A DNA stretch of 56,506 nucleotides from Trueperaceae bacterium (lineage in GTDB: Bacteria; Deinococcota; Deinococci; Deinococcales; Trueperaceae): NCBI GenBank assembly GCA_036381035.1, contig DASVDQ010000050.1:1-56506 (forward strand), read 5' to 3'. The notes beneath the pieces were generated by a model that saw only the letters and a program-made list of their open reading frames with translations, was not told where the DNA came from and searched no databases. This document shows, piece by piece, positions 8,153-15,853 of the stretch. Position 1 is the first letter of the stretch; the number at the start of each line of letters is the position of its first letter. Made by a program: the position numbers and the translations under genes.

Positions 8153-8184
8153 CGGCCCCGTGGGAGCGAGTTCCCACGGGGCCG
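8153..8184 (+). terminator. strong hairpin terminator after csbD
   Basis: A perfect 13-bp inverted repeat (8153-8165 with 8172-8184) encloses a 6-base loop. It lies 58 bases after the CsbD stop codon. A clear T tract is lacking, but stem stability makes termination likely. Confidence 0.7.
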
Positions 8185-8256
8185 TCGCGTGACGGTACGC
8201 GGTCCTCTCGGCGAACGCCCTCGCGGACGCCCCGTGAACGAAGACCGGCGCGCTGC

Positions 8257-8262
8257 TACCAT
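8257..8262 (+). promoter_or_regulatory. leaderless -10 box (TACCAT) for pxpA
   Basis: TACCAT ends 5 bases before the ATG at 8268 and no ribosome binding site is visible in between. Confidence 0.45.
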
Positions 8263-8267
8263 CCGGC

Positions 8268-9047
8268 ATGGACCCCAGCCGGTCACCAGCTGTCGACATC
8301 GCCGCCGACGCCGGCGAGTCGTTCGGCCGGTACGCGGTGGTGGACGAGGCGGCGCTGTTCCCCCACCTCACCTCGGTCCACCTGGCCTGCGGCTTCCACG
8401 CCGGTGACCCCGCGGGCCTGCGGCGCTCGATCGCCACGGCCCTCGAGTCCGGCCTGGCGCTCGGCGCCCACCCCGGCTACCGCGACCTCGTCGGCTTCGG
8501 CCGCCGGCACATGAGCGTCTCCACCGACGAGCTGTTCGCCGACGTCGTCTACCAGCTCGGCGCCCTGTCCGCGCTCGTCGCCGTGGCCGGGGCCCGGCTC
8601 AGCCACGTGAAGGCGCACGGCGCCCTCCACACCGACCTCCACGGCAACGAGCGCCTCGCCGACGCCTTCGCCCGCGCCGTGGCGGCCTTCGACCAGCGGC
8701 TGCCCGTGGTGATGCTCGCCGGACCCGGCGGGGAGATGGCCAGGTCCGCGGTCGAGAGGGTGGGCGTGCGCGTCGTGACCGAGGCCTTCCCCGACAGGGC
8801 CTACCTCTCCAGCGGCGAGCTGGCCCCGCGCTCGATGGCCGGGGCCACGATCTCCGACCCCGAGGCGGTCGCGGCGCGCGCGGTGGCTTTCGCGACCGGC
8901 GAGCCCGTGGCGGCCCTGGACGGCGGCGAGGTGCTGGTGACGGCCCAGACGCTGTGCGTCCACGGCGACGGTCCGGGCGCCCCGGCCGTCGCGGCGGCGG
9001 TGAGGTCGGCCCTCGAGGCGGCCGGCGTGGCGGTGCGGCCCTTCTGA
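8268..9047 (+). CDS. pxpA: 5-oxoprolinase subunit A (LamB/YcsF family)
   Basis: This 259-residue protein is a subunit of the ATP-dependent prokaryotic 5-oxoprolinase, which hydrolyses cyclised glutamate (5-oxoproline) to L-glutamate. Diagnostic segments are VDIAADAGESFGRY at the start, HLACGFHAGDPAGLRR, LGAHPGYRDLVGFGRRHM, VKAHGALHTDLHGN, EAFPDRAYLSSGELAPRS, and the C-terminal CVHGDGPGAPA. A leaderless -10 box supports the ATG. The fused pxpBC gene follows after a 14-base gap and almost certainly shares its transcript. Confidence 0.93.
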   Translation: MDPSRSPAVDIAADAGESFGRYAVVDEAALFPHLTSVHLACGFHAGDPAGLRRSIATALESGLALGAHPGYRDLVGFGRRHMSVSTDELFADVVYQLGALSALVAVAGARLSHVKAHGALHTDLHGNERLADAFARAVAAFDQRLPVVMLAGPGGEMARSAVERVGVRVVTEAFPDRAYLSSGELAPRSMAGATISDPEAVAARAVAFATGEPVAALDGGEVLVTAQTLCVHGDGPGAPAVAAAVRSALEAAGVAVRPF

Positions 9048-9061
9048 GCCGAGCGCGGCCG

Positions 9062-10582
9062 GTGCCGGCGGGCGCCGCCTGGACCTACCTGCGCGGCGAG
9101 CCCTACGTGGCGCCGCCGGTGGTCGAGGCCCTGCTGACTCTGCCCGGCGTGCGCGACGTGCTGCCCGCCTACGACTCGACGCTCGTCGAGCACCTGCCGG
9201 GACGCCCCGGCGGGGACGACCTCCTCCGCGCCGCGGACGCCGCCGGAGAGGCCGCCGTGGGCCAGGGCCGGCTCGTCGAGGTGCCCGTCGTCTACGGCGG
9301 CGAGCACGGCCCCGACCTGGCCGAGGTCGCGGCGCGCGCCGGCCTGTCGCCGGAGGAGGCCGCGGCCAGGCACGCCGGCGCCGAGTACGTCGTGCGCGCC
9401 GTGGGCTTCTCGCCCGGCTTCCCGTTCCTGAGCGGCCTGCCCCCCGACCTCGCCGCGCCGCGCCGCCCCGAGCCGCGCGCCAGGGTGCCGGCGCACTCCG
9501 TGGGGATCGCGAACCACCAGTCGGGCGTCTACCCCGTCCCGAGCCCGGGGGGCTGGAACCTCGTCGGCCGCGCCCTCGCGTCCGTCTACGACCCGCGGCG
9601 CGAGGAGCCGTTCCTCCTCGGCGTGGGCGACCGCGTGCGCTTCGTGCCGGTCCCGCCGGGGCGCGGCTCGCCGCCGCCCGACCCGGAGCCGCTCGAGCTG
9701 CTGCCGTCCGAGCCGGCGCTGCCGGTGCTCGAGGTCGCCTCTCCCGGCCTCCTCGACCTCGTCGTCGACGCCGGCCGCTTCGGGGTGGGCCGCTTCGGCC
9801 TGGCACGCGGCGGGCCGCTCGACGCGCCGGCCGCCCGCCTGGCGAACCAGCTCGTGGGCAACGACCCCGCCGCGCCCGTGCTCGAGCTCACGCTGACCGG
9901 TCCGGTCCTGCGCGCCCTGGCCGGGTGCGTGGTGGCGGTGACGGGCCCGGCGCTGGAGCCGCGCCTGAACGGGGCGCCGGCGCCCACGTACCAGGCCTTC
10001 GCCGTCCGGAGGGGAGACGAGCTGCGCTTCGTCCCCACGGGCGCGGGCGTCCGCTCCTACCTGGCCGTGGCGGGCGGCTTCGACGCGCGGCGGTTCCTCG
10101 GCAGCGCCAGCGTGGACCTGCGGGGGCTCGTCGGACGCCCCCTGCGCGCCGGCGACGTGCTCGGCCGGTCGGCCGCGTCCGCGCCGCCCACGGGCAGGCG
10201 CTTCGAGCCCCACGGTGCGCGGCCGAGGAGCGGCGGACCGTTCGGGCGCGTGGCCGTGGTGCGGCTGCTGCCGGGTCCGCAGCGCGACCCCGAGGCCTGG
10301 GCGGCGCTGCTGGCGGGCGAGTTCGAGGTCGCGGCGGCCGACCGCGTGGGCGTGAGGCTGGCCGGCGCGGCGGTGCCCGGCGGCGAGGTCACCTCGGAGG
10401 GCGTGCCCATCGGCGCCGTGCAGGTCCCGCCCGGCGGCCGCCCGATCGTGCTCCTGGCCGACCGCGGCACGCTGGGCGGCTACGCCAAGCCGGCCGTCGT
10501 GCACCCCGGTGACCTGCACCGCCTGGCCCAGCTCAGGCCCGGCGACGGGCTGCGCTTCGTGGCGGCGCCCGGCCGCCGCTAG
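9062..10582 (+). CDS. 5-oxoprolinase subunits B and C fused (KipI-KipA/AHS1-AHS2 fusion)
   Basis: In this 506-residue protein the N-terminal half (about 1-210) is PxpB/KipI-like, with YDSTLVEH, EYVVRAVGFSPGFPFLSGL and PVPSPGGWNLVGR. The C-terminal half (about 220-506) is PxpC/KipA-like, with RFGLARGGPLDAPAARLANQLVGN, RSYLAVAGGF, TSEGVPIGAVQVPPGG and LADRGTLGGYAKPA. In many bacteria these are separate pxpB and pxpC genes; here they are joined by a short proline-rich linker. The GTG at 9062 was chosen because it starts just after pxpA; a longer frame opening at 8954 lies inside pxpA and is spurious. The first helix of PxpB looks slightly short. Its stop codon overlaps the convergent CAP-domain gene's stop (shared CTAG). 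Confidence 0.9.
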   Translation: MPAGAAWTYLRGEPYVAPPVVEALLTLPGVRDVLPAYDSTLVEHLPGRPGGDDLLRAADAAGEAAVGQGRLVEVPVVYGGEHGPDLAEVAARAGLSPEEAAARHAGAEYVVRAVGFSPGFPFLSGLPPDLAAPRRPEPRARVPAHSVGIANHQSGVYPVPSPGGWNLVGRALASVYDPRREEPFLLGVGDRVRFVPVPPGRGSPPPDPEPLELLPSEPALPVLEVASPGLLDLVVDAGRFGVGRFGLARGGPLDAPAARLANQLVGNDPAAPVLELTLTGPVLRALAGCVVAVTGPALEPRLNGAPAPTYQAFAVRRGDELRFVPTGAGVRSYLAVAGGFDARRFLGSASVDLRGLVGRPLRAGDVLGRSAASAPPTGRRFEPHGARPRSGGPFGRVAVVRLLPGPQRDPEAWAALLAGEFEVAAADRVGVRLAGAAVPGGEVTSEGVPIGAVQVPPGGRPIVLLADRGTLGGYAKPAVVHPGDLHRLAQLRPGDGLRFVAAPGRR

Positions 10583-11124
10583 CGCGGCGTGCCGAACACC
10601 TGCGTCCAGAACGTCCCGGCGCGGCCCACGCCCAGCTCGGCGTAGCCGGCGTCCATGATGTTGCGGCAGTGCGAGGGGCTCGCCAGCCAGCCGGCGACGA
10701 CCGAGCTCACGTCCTCGTAGCCCCAGGCGACGTTCTCGGCCAGCCGCGACCAGACGTAGCCCTGGCGCTCCGCGCGCTCGACGACGGTCCCGCCGTCCGA
10801 CCCGACGTGGGTGAGCGTGCCCGTCCGGAGCATGTCCTCGCTGTGCGCCTGCGCCGCCGCCGAGAGGCGCGCGTTCAGCCGCAGCGGGCCCGCCGCCGGG
10901 AACGACGCGTCGCCGCACGACCGCGGCTGGGCGCGGGCGGCGTTCACCTCCGCGAGCATCGCCGCGGCGAGCGGGTCGCCGGCGCGGGCCGGGCGCTCGG
11001 CGGGGGCGCAGGAGGCGGCCAGGGCGAGGCAGGCGAGGCAGGCCAGCGGGAGGACGCGGCGCCGCGCCGCCCGCCGCGCCTCAGGAGTAGCCGTACCCGT
11101 ACCCGTAGCCGTAGCCGTAGTCAC
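10579..11124 (-). CDS. CAP/SCP-domain extracellular lipoprotein
   Basis: This 181-residue exported protein has a CAP (cysteine-rich secretory/PR-1-like) domain. The N-terminus has an arginine cluster, a hydrophobic core (about residues 24-37) and a lipobox-like LAASC, so it is probably lipid-anchored. The CAP domain shows LAAAMLAEVNAARAQPR, LNARLSAAAQAHSEDM, THVGSDGGTVVERAE, RLAENVAWGYED and SPSHCRNIMDAGYAELGVG with the conserved His and Glu. Bacterial CAP proteins are often co-located with cell-envelope functions, but their activity is unclear. The only usual start codon is the GTG at 11124, which makes the first 14 codons overlap the tyrosine-repeat tail of the upstream kinase gene by 44 bp. 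Translation is probably coupled to that gene. Confidence 0.82.
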   Translation of the reverse strand: MTTATATGTGTATPEARRAARRRVLPLACLACLALAASCAPAERPARAGDPLAAAMLAEVNAARAQPRSCGDASFPAAGPLRLNARLSAAAQAHSEDMLRTGTLTHVGSDGGTVVERAERQGYVWSRLAENVAWGYEDVSSVVAGWLASPSHCRNIMDAGYAELGVGRAGTFWTQVFGTPR

Positions 11125-12673
11125 CGGCGCGGCCAGAGGCCTTCTCCATGTTCGTCGCGACGAGGCCCAGGGTCCTCACGCCGACGCGCTCGAGCAGCTC
11201 GATCGAGGCCCCCACCGACCGCCTGTCGGTGTCGGGCAGGCTGACGGCCAGCACGACGCCCGTCGTGTGGGGCGCCATCGTCAGGGCGTCGGCGACGGGC
11301 AGTATGGGAGGGCTGTCGATGATGATGACGTCGTAGTCCTCCTTGAACCGGCCCAGCAGCGCGGAGAAGCCGCGCGAGAGCAGCTCGGTGGGCGAGGGGG
11401 CCGCCTCGAACTGGGGCAGGACGCGGAGGGTCCCGGCGCCGAGGTCCACGTCCGTGGGCCCGCCGTCGACGTCCGGGTCGGCGAGCAGCTTCTCCACGGT
11501 GGGCGTGCGGTCGCCCTGACGCCTCCCGCTCGGCTCGATCCCGAAGACCTGGGCGACCATCGGCTTGCGCAGGTCGCCGTCGATGAGCAGCGTGCGGTAG
11601 TCGTTGCGGGCGAAGCTCTCGGCCAGGCTGCAGGAGACGGAGGTCTTGCCCTGGCCGGCGCCGGCGCTGGTGACGAGGAGGACCTTGGGGTGCGCGGCGC
11701 TGGTCGCGAAGGTGAGGTTCGTGCGCAGGTAGCTCGAGGCCTCGCGCGGCAGCAGCCGGGTGCCCGGCGCCAGGCGCGGGAACTCGGCCAGCAGGGGCAG
11801 GTCGGTCGAGCGCACCAGGTCCTCCCCGCCGCGGAAGCGGGTGTCGAGGGCGTCGCGGAGCAGCACCAGCCCGTAGACGAGGAACGTGCCGAGGACGAAC
11901 GCCAGCGCGGCGTTGCGCACGGGGCGCGGCGCCACGGGCTCGAGCGGGGGCGCCGCCGGCTCGAGGACCTCGAGCAGCCCGACCGCCGACGTCAGCAGGG
12001 CGCGCGCGGCGTTGAGCTGGTTCGTGCGCTCGGCGCGGAGGGAGCGCAGGCCCTCGAGCTGCTCCGGGCTCTCCTCGCCCTCTCCCGCCGCCGCGGCGAT
12101 CTCCTCGGTGATGGCCTGGAGCTGGCTCTCGAGCGTCTTGACGACGTTCTGCAGGTTCTGCGTCGCCCGGTCCTCGTCCCAGCGCAGCAGGGCCATGGCG
12201 AGGGCGTTGGCGCTCGCGGCGGCCGCCTCGCGGTCGCCGTCGCGGACGGAGATGCGTATGAGGCTCGACTGCTGGGCGTTCTCCACCCGCACGTCGACGG
12301 TGCGCTCGAAGCGCTCGAGCTCGGCGGTGGTCGGCTGCTCGACGCCGAGGGTCGCCAGGGCGTCGGCGAGCACCGGCGAGCTGGTCGCGGCCGCCTGGTA
12401 GGCGGTCACGTCGATGACGGGAGCGGTCACCAGGGAGACGCCGAAGGACCCCTGCAGCGAGCTGTTCGGCCGGCTCGCCAGGAGGGTGGCGGAGGCCTTG
12501 TAGTCCGGCGCCATCCTGGCGCTCAGCAGGTAGGTGAGCGCCGCCGACCCCACGGCCACCGCCAGCGCGAACGGCAGCCCGCGCCGCAGCAGCATGAAGA
12601 GGTCACGTAGCGTCGGTTCCTGTTGTTCGTCCACTTCCTTCCACCCCAGCGCCGCGTCTCCCATGACCCCCAT
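11081..12673 (-). CDS. Wzc-type polysaccharide co-polymerase / bacterial tyrosine autokinase
   Basis: This 530-residue inner-membrane protein controls exopolysaccharide assembly by cycles of tyrosine autophosphorylation. An N-terminal Wzz domain begins with a membrane segment at about 33-50, continues through a periplasmic coiled-coil-like region, and re-enters the membrane at about 255-275. The cytosolic BY-kinase domain shows Walker A in SAGAGQGKTSVS (about 331-342), Walker A' in LLIDGDLRKP, and Walker B in DVIIIDSPPILPVADAL. It ends in a tyrosine cluster of six Tyr alternating with Gly, the usual autophosphorylation tail. The ATG at 12673 was chosen; ATG 12664 or GTG 12634 are alternatives. 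It is followed by the CAP lipoprotein gene, which overlaps its repeat tail, and transcribed divergently from the exported protein at 12761. Confidence 0.93.
   Translation of the reverse strand: MGVMGDAALGWKEVDEQQEPTLRDLFMLLRRGLPFALAVAVGSAALTYLLSARMAPDYKASATLLASRPNSSLQGSFGVSLVTAPVIDVTAYQAAATSSPVLADALATLGVEQPTTAELERFERTVDVRVENAQQSSLIRISVRDGDREAAAASANALAMALLRWDEDRATQNLQNVVKTLESQLQAITEEIAAAAGEGEESPEQLEGLRSLRAERTNQLNAARALLTSAVGLLEVLEPAAPPLEPVAPRPVRNAALAFVLGTFLVYGLVLLRDALDTRFRGGEDLVRSTDLPLLAEFPRLAPGTRLLPREASSYLRTNLTFATSAAHPKVLLVTSAGAGQGKTSVSCSLAESFARNDYRTLLIDGDLRKPMVAQVFGIEPSGRRQGDRTPTVEKLLADPDVDGGPTDVDLGAGTLRVLPQFEAAPSPTELLSRGFSALLGRFKEDYDVIIIDSPPILPVADALTMAPHTTGVVLAVSLPDTDRRSVGASIELLERVGVRTLGLVATNMEKASGRAGDYGYGYGYGYGYS
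11087..11119 (-). repeat. 6-bp tandem repeat (GGNTAC) encoding the Tyr-Gly tail
   Basis: Six TAC codons alternate with GGC/GGG codons over 33 bases, forming a hexanucleotide microsatellite at the 3' end of the kinase gene. The same bases, read one frame over, encode the Thr/Ala/Gly-rich N-terminus of the CAP protein. Confidence 0.85.
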
Positions 12674-12748
12674 GACGCTCGCGCGGCTGCGGCCGCGTCG
12701 TATTCGCGAAGGTTAACACCGTCTCCCAATTCCCAAAGAGGCGGCTGG

Positions 12749-12754
12749 TAACCT
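12749..12754 (+). promoter_or_regulatory. leaderless -10 box (TAACCT) for the exported protein at 12761
   Basis: TAACCT ends 6 bases before the ATG at 12761. A second TAACCT occurs in the opposite orientation at 12710-12715, pointing toward the kinase gene, so this 87-base gap is probably a divergent promoter. Confidence 0.5.
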
Positions 12755-12760
12755 TCTCGG

Positions 12761-13642
12761 ATGTTCGCTACCCGGAACTGGGCCGTCCTGATCGCGGCGC
12801 TCCTGCTGGCGTCGGTCGCGGCGCAGCCCGCACCGGCGGAGCCGGAGGAGCGGCCGCCCGCCGCTCAGCCCGCCGAGGCGGGGCCCGAGGAGCAGCCCGA
12901 CGCGGCGGGGTCCGACGAGGAGGGGACGCCCGCCCTCGCCGCCATAGGCATATCCGCCGGCTTCCCCAGCTACCAGACGATCGCCCCCACGCTGTCGCTC
13001 CAGTCGGGGCACTTCGGCTTCCAGGCCAAGGCGAGCTGGACGCCGGTGGGCCCCTACGTCGGGCTGCAGGTCCGCGCCTACCCGCCGCTGCCGATCCCCG
13101 TGCCCGTGTTCGTGGGCGTGGGCGCCGGCTTCTACGGACGCGACATCAGCTACCACGCCGCGCTCGGCGCCCACGTGCCCCTGGGGCTCAACGCCCGCTT
13201 CGACATCGAGGGCGGCATCGCCTCGGTGCCCCTGCTGGGCGGGCGCGGCTGGGCGCCCCACCTCGCCGCGGGGCTCAGCTACGCGTTCCCCGTGGAGACG
13301 GGCGCCGGGGAGGGCATAGAGGGCGGCGTCGGGGCGCTGGCGCCCGGCTGCGCCGAGCCCACGGAGCCCGACGAGAGCGCGCTGGAGGGCGCCCTGGCCA
13401 GCACCGTGCGCGAGTTCATCCGCAGCGCCCGCGCCACCTACGGCAGCGTCTACCGGAACCTCTCCTACAGCTACGACGTCAAGAGCACGACGATCGACGG
13501 CGACTCCGCGACCGTGGTCGTCGAGTACTCCGGCAGCGTCACCGAGATCGCCACCGGCAAGCGGCTCTCGGCGTCGGGCGAGGCGTCGGCGACGTTCGTG
13601 TGGACCGGCTGCGCCTGGTCGAGCACCGGCGTCAGCTACTGA
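12761..13642 (+). CDS. exported protein of unknown function with beta-rich N-terminal domain
   Basis: No family was recognised for this 293-residue protein. It begins with a signal peptide (hydrophobic core about residues 8-20, then AAQPAPAEP), followed by an acidic proline/glutamate-rich low-complexity linker to about residue 57. Residues about 60-190 alternate short glycine/aromatic strands, with repeated GVGAGFYGR and HLAAGLSYAFPV type motifs, suggesting a small beta-barrel or outer-membrane-like fold. The C-terminal 100 residues, after a cysteine at GALAPGCAEP, look like a compact alpha/beta domain. It is the only plus-strand gene in the left part of the polysaccharide locus and is divergent from the tyrosine kinase gene. 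Its last 11 bases overlap the 3' end of the epimerase gene. A role in the envelope or polymer export is possible but unproven. Confidence 0.7.
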   Translation: MFATRNWAVLIAALLLASVAAQPAPAEPEERPPAAQPAEAGPEEQPDAAGSDEEGTPALAAIGISAGFPSYQTIAPTLSLQSGHFGFQAKASWTPVGPYVGLQVRAYPPLPIPVPVFVGVGAGFYGRDISYHAALGAHVPLGLNARFDIEGGIASVPLLGGRGWAPHLAAGLSYAFPVETGAGEGIEGGVGALAPGCAEPTEPDESALEGALASTVREFIRSARATYGSVYRNLSYSYDVKSTTIDGDSATVVVEYSGSVTEIATGKRLSASGEASATFVWTGCAWSSTGVSY

Positions 13643-14573
13643 GCCTGGCCGCCACCCGCGCCGTGGCCCTCAGGCCCTCGGCCAGGGACGTCGCGGGCGG
13701 CGAGCCGAAGCGGCGCGTCAGGAGCGTGACGTCGGCGCGCGAGTGCCGCACGTCGCCCGCTCGCGGCGGGCCGAACTCGACGTCGGGCCGCGTTCCCAGC
13801 GCCTCCCCGACGGCCTCGGCCAGCTCGAGCACGCTCACGCTCACGCCCCGGCCGACGTTCGTCACGGGCAGGTCGCCCTCGTCGTCGCCCGCCCCGGCCA
13901 GCGCGCGGGCCAGCACGTCGACGACGTCGCTCACGTAGACGAAGTCGCGGGTCTGGAGCCCGTCGCCGTCGACGACGAGCGGCAGGCCCGCCGCGGCGCG
14001 GTCCAGGAACACGCTGATCACGCCCGAGTAGGGGCTCCTCGGGTCCTGCCGCGGCCCGTAGACGTTGAAGAAGCGGAAGGCGTGCCCCCGCAGCAGGCCG
14101 GAGCGGTGGTAGTGGCCGAGGTAGTGCTCGCCGGCGAGCTTGTCGGCGGCGTAGGGCGAGAGAGGCAGCGGCCTGGCGTCCTCGCGCAGGGGCAGGTCCC
14201 GCGCGTCGCCGTAGACGGCGGCCGAGCTGGCGTAGACGAACCGCCCCACGCCGGCCGCGGCGGCGGCCTCGAGGACCGTGACGGTGCCGACGAGGTTCGC
14301 GCGCAGGGTCCGCAGCGGACGCTCGATCGACTCCGCCACCGAGGCGACGGCGGCCAGGTGGCACACGGCGTCGCAGCCCCTCACCGCCTCGTCCGCGGCC
14401 GCTGCGTCGGCCGCGTCGCCCACGAGCAGCTCGACCCCGAGCCGCTCCAGCAGGTCACCGTGGCGTCCGCTGGAGAGGTCGTCGAGCACGCGCACGTCGT
14501 GGCCGGCCGAACGCAGGCGCTCGACGAGGTGCGAGCCGATGAAGCCCGCGCCCCCCGTCACGAGCACCCTCAC
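13632..14573 (-). CDS. NAD-dependent sugar epimerase/dehydratase (UDP-glucose 4-epimerase-like)
   Basis: This 313-residue extended-SDR enzyme is predicted to epimerise or dehydrate a nucleotide sugar in the cytosol for the polysaccharide. The NAD-binding motif VLVTGGAGFIGSHLVE opens the protein. The catalytic Ser region YASSAAVYGDA, the YxxxK motif in PYAADKLAGEHY, RFFNVYGPRQDP and DFVYVSDVVDVLARAL are all present. The GTG at 14573 was chosen because the nucleotide-binding strand starts two residues later and its GTGA overlaps the stop of the upstream Wzz-like gene. UDP-galactose, UDP-N-acetylgalactosamine or UDP-galacturonate are all possible products. Confidence 0.88.
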   Translation of the reverse strand: MRVLVTGGAGFIGSHLVERLRSAGHDVRVLDDLSSGRHGDLLERLGVELLVGDAADAAAADEAVRGCDAVCHLAAVASVAESIERPLRTLRANLVGTVTVLEAAAAAGVGRFVYASSAAVYGDARDLPLREDARPLPLSPYAADKLAGEHYLGHYHRSGLLRGHAFRFFNVYGPRQDPRSPYSGVISVFLDRAAAGLPLVVDGDGLQTRDFVYVSDVVDVLARALAGAGDDEGDLPVTNVGRGVSVSVLELAEAVGEALGTRPDVEFGPPRAGDVRHSRADVTLLTRRFGSPPATSLAEGLRATARVAARLSS

Positions 14574-15847
14574 GCCGGCCTCCCCGGCGCGCGGCGCCCC
14601 CGCGGACGTCCCGCCGGCCTGGCGGCGACGAGCCCGACGACGTTCGCGCGCACGCGGCCGAGCCACGCCATCAACTGGCGCAGCTCGATGCGGTCGACGG
14701 CGCGCGGCTCGGCGACGAGCACGACGGCGTCGGCGCCGGCGGCCCGCTCCAGCGCCTCTCCGGAGGCCAGGACAGCGGCCACCACCCGCACCGCCCGCGA
14801 CGCGCCCGACTCCGCGTAGAGCCTGTCGAGCGCCGTCGCCACCTGCTGCACGGCCTGGCCGGCGACGCCGGCCACCAGGACCTCGCCGCCGGGCCGGACG
14901 GTGCGGTCGAGGTGCGCCTTGAGGAAGCGGAGCTCGCCCAGGCCGCTGCCGCGCGCGATGGCGGTCCGCCTGGTGAGGTCGGCGAGCACGGGCACGCCGG
15001 CCACGTCGGCGAGCCCGGAGGCGGCGTGCACGCGCCTGTCCGCGCCGGCGCGCACGAGCGCGACGGCCAGCACGACCATCGCCGTGAGGGCGAACACCGT
15101 CACGGCGTTCACGAGGGGGCTGGGCGCCACCTGCGACGCGCGCGTCGCCGGCTGCAGGAACTCGAGGTTGCCGCGCGCCACCACCGCCTGGGACCGCGCC
15201 ACCGCGATCGCGTCGCGCACGCTGACTGTGAGGAGCGAGACGGCCGCCACCTGCGGCAGGTCAGCGCGGCTGCCACTGGCGCGCAGGTCGGCGAGCTGGT
15301 CCCCGAGCGTGGCGAGCTGCTCCTCGAGGGAGAGCGTGACCCGCGCGGCCGCGGAGCGCGCCCTGGCATCGTCCCAGGCCACGAGCGCGTCGGCGACGGC
15401 GTTCGCCCGCGCCATGGCGGTCTCCCTGTCGTGGGCCCTGGCGCCGACGACGAGCGTGATCGAGCGCGTGCTCTCGTCCCAGCGGAGCGTCATGCCGTCG
15501 CGCAGGTCCTCCACGAGCGCGGGGTCGGGCGCGTCGCCGGGGGTGCCCGTGAGGCGCGAGGCGGCGTCCGCGAGCAGGGCGGCGCTGCGCAGCGCCGCCT
15601 GGTAGGCGCGGGGCGTCAGGGGCGGCGCCACGGGCGGCTCTTCGCCCGTGGCGAGCTCGACCGTGCGCAGCGGGGCGAGCAGCGTGGCCTCGGCGAGGAA
15701 GACGGGGGCGGCGCGCTGGCTCGACGCGTAGGCGAGGTAGGCGGCGGGGACTCCGAGCAGGAGGGACCACGTCGCCACCGTAACCAGGAAGCGCCGCAGC
15801 GTGGGCCACGGCAGGCTCATCTCGGGCGGCGCCGTCCCGGCGGCCAC
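14570..15847 (-). CDS. Wzz/Wzc-like chain-length regulator with degenerate kinase domain
   Basis: This 425-residue protein has the same layout as the Wzc-type kinase gene. A membrane segment lies at about 20-42, an extracytoplasmic region contains the Wzz-like WDESTRSITLVVGARAHDRETA stretch, and a second membrane segment at about 243-267 leads into a cytosolic tail. In the tail, VPVLADLTRR and NVVGLVAARP align with the start and end of BY-kinase domains. The P-loop, however, reads GVAGQAVQ in place of a GxGKT sequence, no Walker A' or B aspartates are visible, and the tyrosine tail is missing. It is therefore predicted to be kinase-dead, acting in chain-length control or as a partner of the active kinase. 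It overlaps the epimerase gene by four bases and follows the 4,6-dehydratase gene after six bases. Confidence 0.8.
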   Translation of the reverse strand: MAAGTAPPEMSLPWPTLRRFLVTVATWSLLLGVPAAYLAYASSQRAAPVFLAEATLLAPLRTVELATGEEPPVAPPLTPRAYQAALRSAALLADAASRLTGTPGDAPDPALVEDLRDGMTLRWDESTRSITLVVGARAHDRETAMARANAVADALVAWDDARARSAAARVTLSLEEQLATLGDQLADLRASGSRADLPQVAAVSLLTVSVRDAIAVARSQAVVARGNLEFLQPATRASQVAPSPLVNAVTVFALTAMVVLAVALVRAGADRRVHAASGLADVAGVPVLADLTRRTAIARGSGLGELRFLKAHLDRTVRPGGEVLVAGVAGQAVQQVATALDRLYAESGASRAVRVVAAVLASGEALERAAGADAVVLVAEPRAVDRIELRQLMAWLGRVRANVVGLVAARPAGRPRGRRAPGRPA

Positions 15848-15853
15848 CCGGCT

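Noticed and set aside
1696-14573. A complete uronate-degradation pathway formed by the beta-helix protein, uronate isomerase, aldo/keto reductase and glycerate kinase
   Set aside because: The idea is attractive but no uronate reductase, dehydratase or KDG kinase is present, and the genes are not an operon.
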